Origin: Dehalococcoidia bacterium
GTDB taxonomy: Bacteria; Chloroflexota; Dehalococcoidia; Lucifugimonadales; Lucifugimonadaceae
Reading direction: 5' to 3'
Assembly: GCA_030747175.1 (NCBI GenBank)
Contig: JASLLE010000016.1
Span: forward strand, 1-41,452
DNA: 41,452 nucleotides
Made by a program: the position numbers and the translations under genes. This document shows, piece by piece, positions 40,551 through 41,452 of the stretch (position 1 is the first letter of the stretch; the number at the start of each line of letters is the position of its first letter). A model generated the notes under the pieces. That model was not told the DNA's origin, ran no database searches, and saw nothing but the letters and a program-made list of their open reading frames with translations.

Positions 40551-40668
40551 GCGCCATCGTGATGGCCGGGATCATACGCCTCCCGGTCGAGAATCGTAAT
40601 AGGCCGAGTGGAATTGGCCTCGATTGGAACGCCGGATGATCGTCCTCAACCGGTATGCGAACCCTGCG

Positions 40669-41055
40669 CTATCGCCGCCGGCGGCCGCCCGGCGGCTTGC
40701 GGCGGTGCTGGCGAGGCGGTTCTGGGGGTGCGCCGGAACCGGCCTCAGGATCGATATCCGCCGATTCAACTTCACGTGCATCTGAGGCCGCGCTGCGCTT
40801 TTCAAAGAAGTCCCAGCCGGCGCCGAGGGCGGCGCCTGCGATGGTGAAGATCGGCACGCCAAAAAGCAGTTCCGCAAGAATCACATCTTTTCTTGAAACC
40901 TCGTCAGAATCGAACTGCACGGCCGAAATCAACATGATGGCGATCGCGCCAAAGAACCCGATCATGGCGCCGATACGTGTGAAACCGGAGAGCCTCATTC
41001 GCTGCCGAAACGGTCCTTTCGAATCGATGCCTGGCCGGTTAAACGCCCATGACAC
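40669..41055 (-). CDS. Small two-helix membrane protein with basic tail
   Basis: About 128 aa from GTG 41055; ATG 40998 is an alternative start, and neither has a strong RBS. Two hydrophobic helices (IGAMIGFFGAIAIMLIS and VILAELLFGVPIFTIAGAALG) are joined by a short acidic loop, then an Ala/Glu/Asp/Pro-rich tail ends in a strongly basic run (QHRRKPPGGRRRR). I do not recognise the family. Two membrane spans plus a charged tail suggest a small integral membrane protein of unknown role. It stands alone on the minus strand between the decarboxylase and the dehydratase. Confidence 0.55.
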   Translation of the reverse strand: MSWAFNRPGIDSKGPFRQRMRLSGFTRIGAMIGFFGAIAIMLISAVQFDSDEVSRKDVILAELLFGVPIFTIAGAALGAGWDFFEKRSAASDAREVESADIDPEAGSGAPPEPPRQHRRKPPGGRRRR

Positions 41056-41239
41056 CTTGGAAGAACGGCCCCCTGCTGTGCGCAGGGAGCGCCACCACTC
41101 TACACGTCAACGGGAGGAGCCTGACGGCCCCGTGCTACACTCCGCGCCGCCGCGCCGAACTACGTTGAACGCAGGTTTGGCGGCATCGTCCAGCCGAGAC
41201 ACCAGATTCCACTCAAAATCCGGAAAGAACAGGGGACCC

Positions 41240-41452
41240 ATGACCAACAACGGGCACGACGCGAACGGCAAAAACATGGTCCGGCGCAGTCATGAATGGT
41301 TCGGGCCCCGCGACCTCGAAGGATTCCTCCATCGCGCCGGGCTCAAGTCGCAGGGTTATACGGAAGAGGCATTTGCCGGAAAACCCGTCATCGGCATCGC
41401 CAACTCCTGGAGCGAGGCGACACACTGCAATGTCCACCTGCGCGCTCTGGCG
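41240..41452 (+). CDS. IlvD/Edd-family dehydratase (3' truncated by window)
   Basis: The first 71 codons, from ATG 41240 with AGGGG five bases upstream. The sequence WFGPRDLEGFLHRAGLKSQG followed by GKPVIGIANSWSEATHCNVHL is the start of a dihydroxy-acid/sugar-acid dehydratase. The aligned motif in arabinonate/xylonate dehydratases is NTWSELTPCNAHFR, and Cys63 would be the first [Fe-S] cluster ligand. These enzymes remove water from 2,3-dihydroxy acids. Sugar-acid type is more likely than IlvD proper because of the WFG and GFLHR opening, but the gene is cut off after this. Confidence 0.85.
   Translation, partial: MTNNGHDANGKNMVRRSHEWFGPRDLEGFLHRAGLKSQGYTEEAFAGKPVIGIANSWSEATHCNVHLRALA

Noticed and set aside
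1-41452. CRISPR arrays, tRNA or rRNA genes, phage or conjugation genes
   Set aside because: I found no regularly spaced repeats, no cloverleaf I could support, no rRNA-like sequence and no integrase, terminase or transfer genes.

Overview
This is a GC-rich, gene-dense bacterial chromosome window with no tRNA, rRNA, CRISPR array or intact transposon that I can see. Gene content points to an aerobic, organotrophic, probably marine bacterium: several aldo-keto reductases and SDRs, FAD-linked glycolate/lactate-type oxidase subunits, a sulfatase, CoA transferase, HpcH-type aldolase, IlvD/Edd-type dehydratase and an amidohydrolase. My best guess is a Chloroflexota lineage of the SAR202/Dehalococcoidia type. 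This is inferred from the style of the gene content, not from a marker gene.

Layout. 1-2182: two overlapping radical SAM/SPASM genes resembling the alternative heme (Ahb/NirJ) enzymes. 2370-5606: a secreted acidic helical-repeat protein, then an OmpR-type regulator and histidine kinase. 5726-9611: a tightly packed operon (SMP-30 lactonase, HAD phosphatase, amidohydrolase, DAO-type oxidoreductase). 9801-15791: NUDIX-SDR operon, RDD protein, epimerase, aminotransferase, methyltransferase and aldo-keto reductase. 15915-18709 (minus): a gamma-glutamyltransferase-threonine synthase operon. 18893-19954: an HpcH aldolase with a small ferredoxin-like-fold partner. 20267-26815: glcD, then a Gfo/Idh dehydrogenase and an aldo-keto reductase, then glcE-glcF. 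26969-29174: two tandem paralogous SDRs lacking the normal catalytic residues, and a convergent ATC-hydrolase-like gene. 29344-30873: YifB/ComM-type AAA ATPase. 31000-34343: a lipoprotein/beta-helix gene interrupted by an in-frame TGA, and a sulfatase. 34450-38586 (minus): an iron-type hydroxyacid-oxoacid transhydrogenase, CoA-transferase subunits A and B, and a beta-lactamase-fold hydrolase. 38975-41055: a tiny tail-anchored protein, a two-subunit ThDP decarboxylase, and a small membrane protein. 41240-end: start of an IlvD/Edd dehydratase.

How genes work together. Sugar-acid and hydroxy-acid breakdown is the recurring theme: lactonase, Gfo/Idh, AKRs, IlvD/Edd dehydratase, HpcH aldolase, GlcDEF, transhydrogenase and CoA transferase could feed carbon from oxidised sugars and hydroxy acids into central metabolism. 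The assignment is by family only; substrates are not determined by the sequence.

Outside the genes, the most striking signal is a modular intergenic repeat. Three full copies (9662-9787, 21747-21884 inverted, 36336-36460) and several fragments share the same ordered blocks and end in a CCTCTCCC...GGGAGAGG hairpin. One copy sits inside the CoA-transferase operon. A separate relic resembling a transposon end and another repeat lie directly upstream of glcD.
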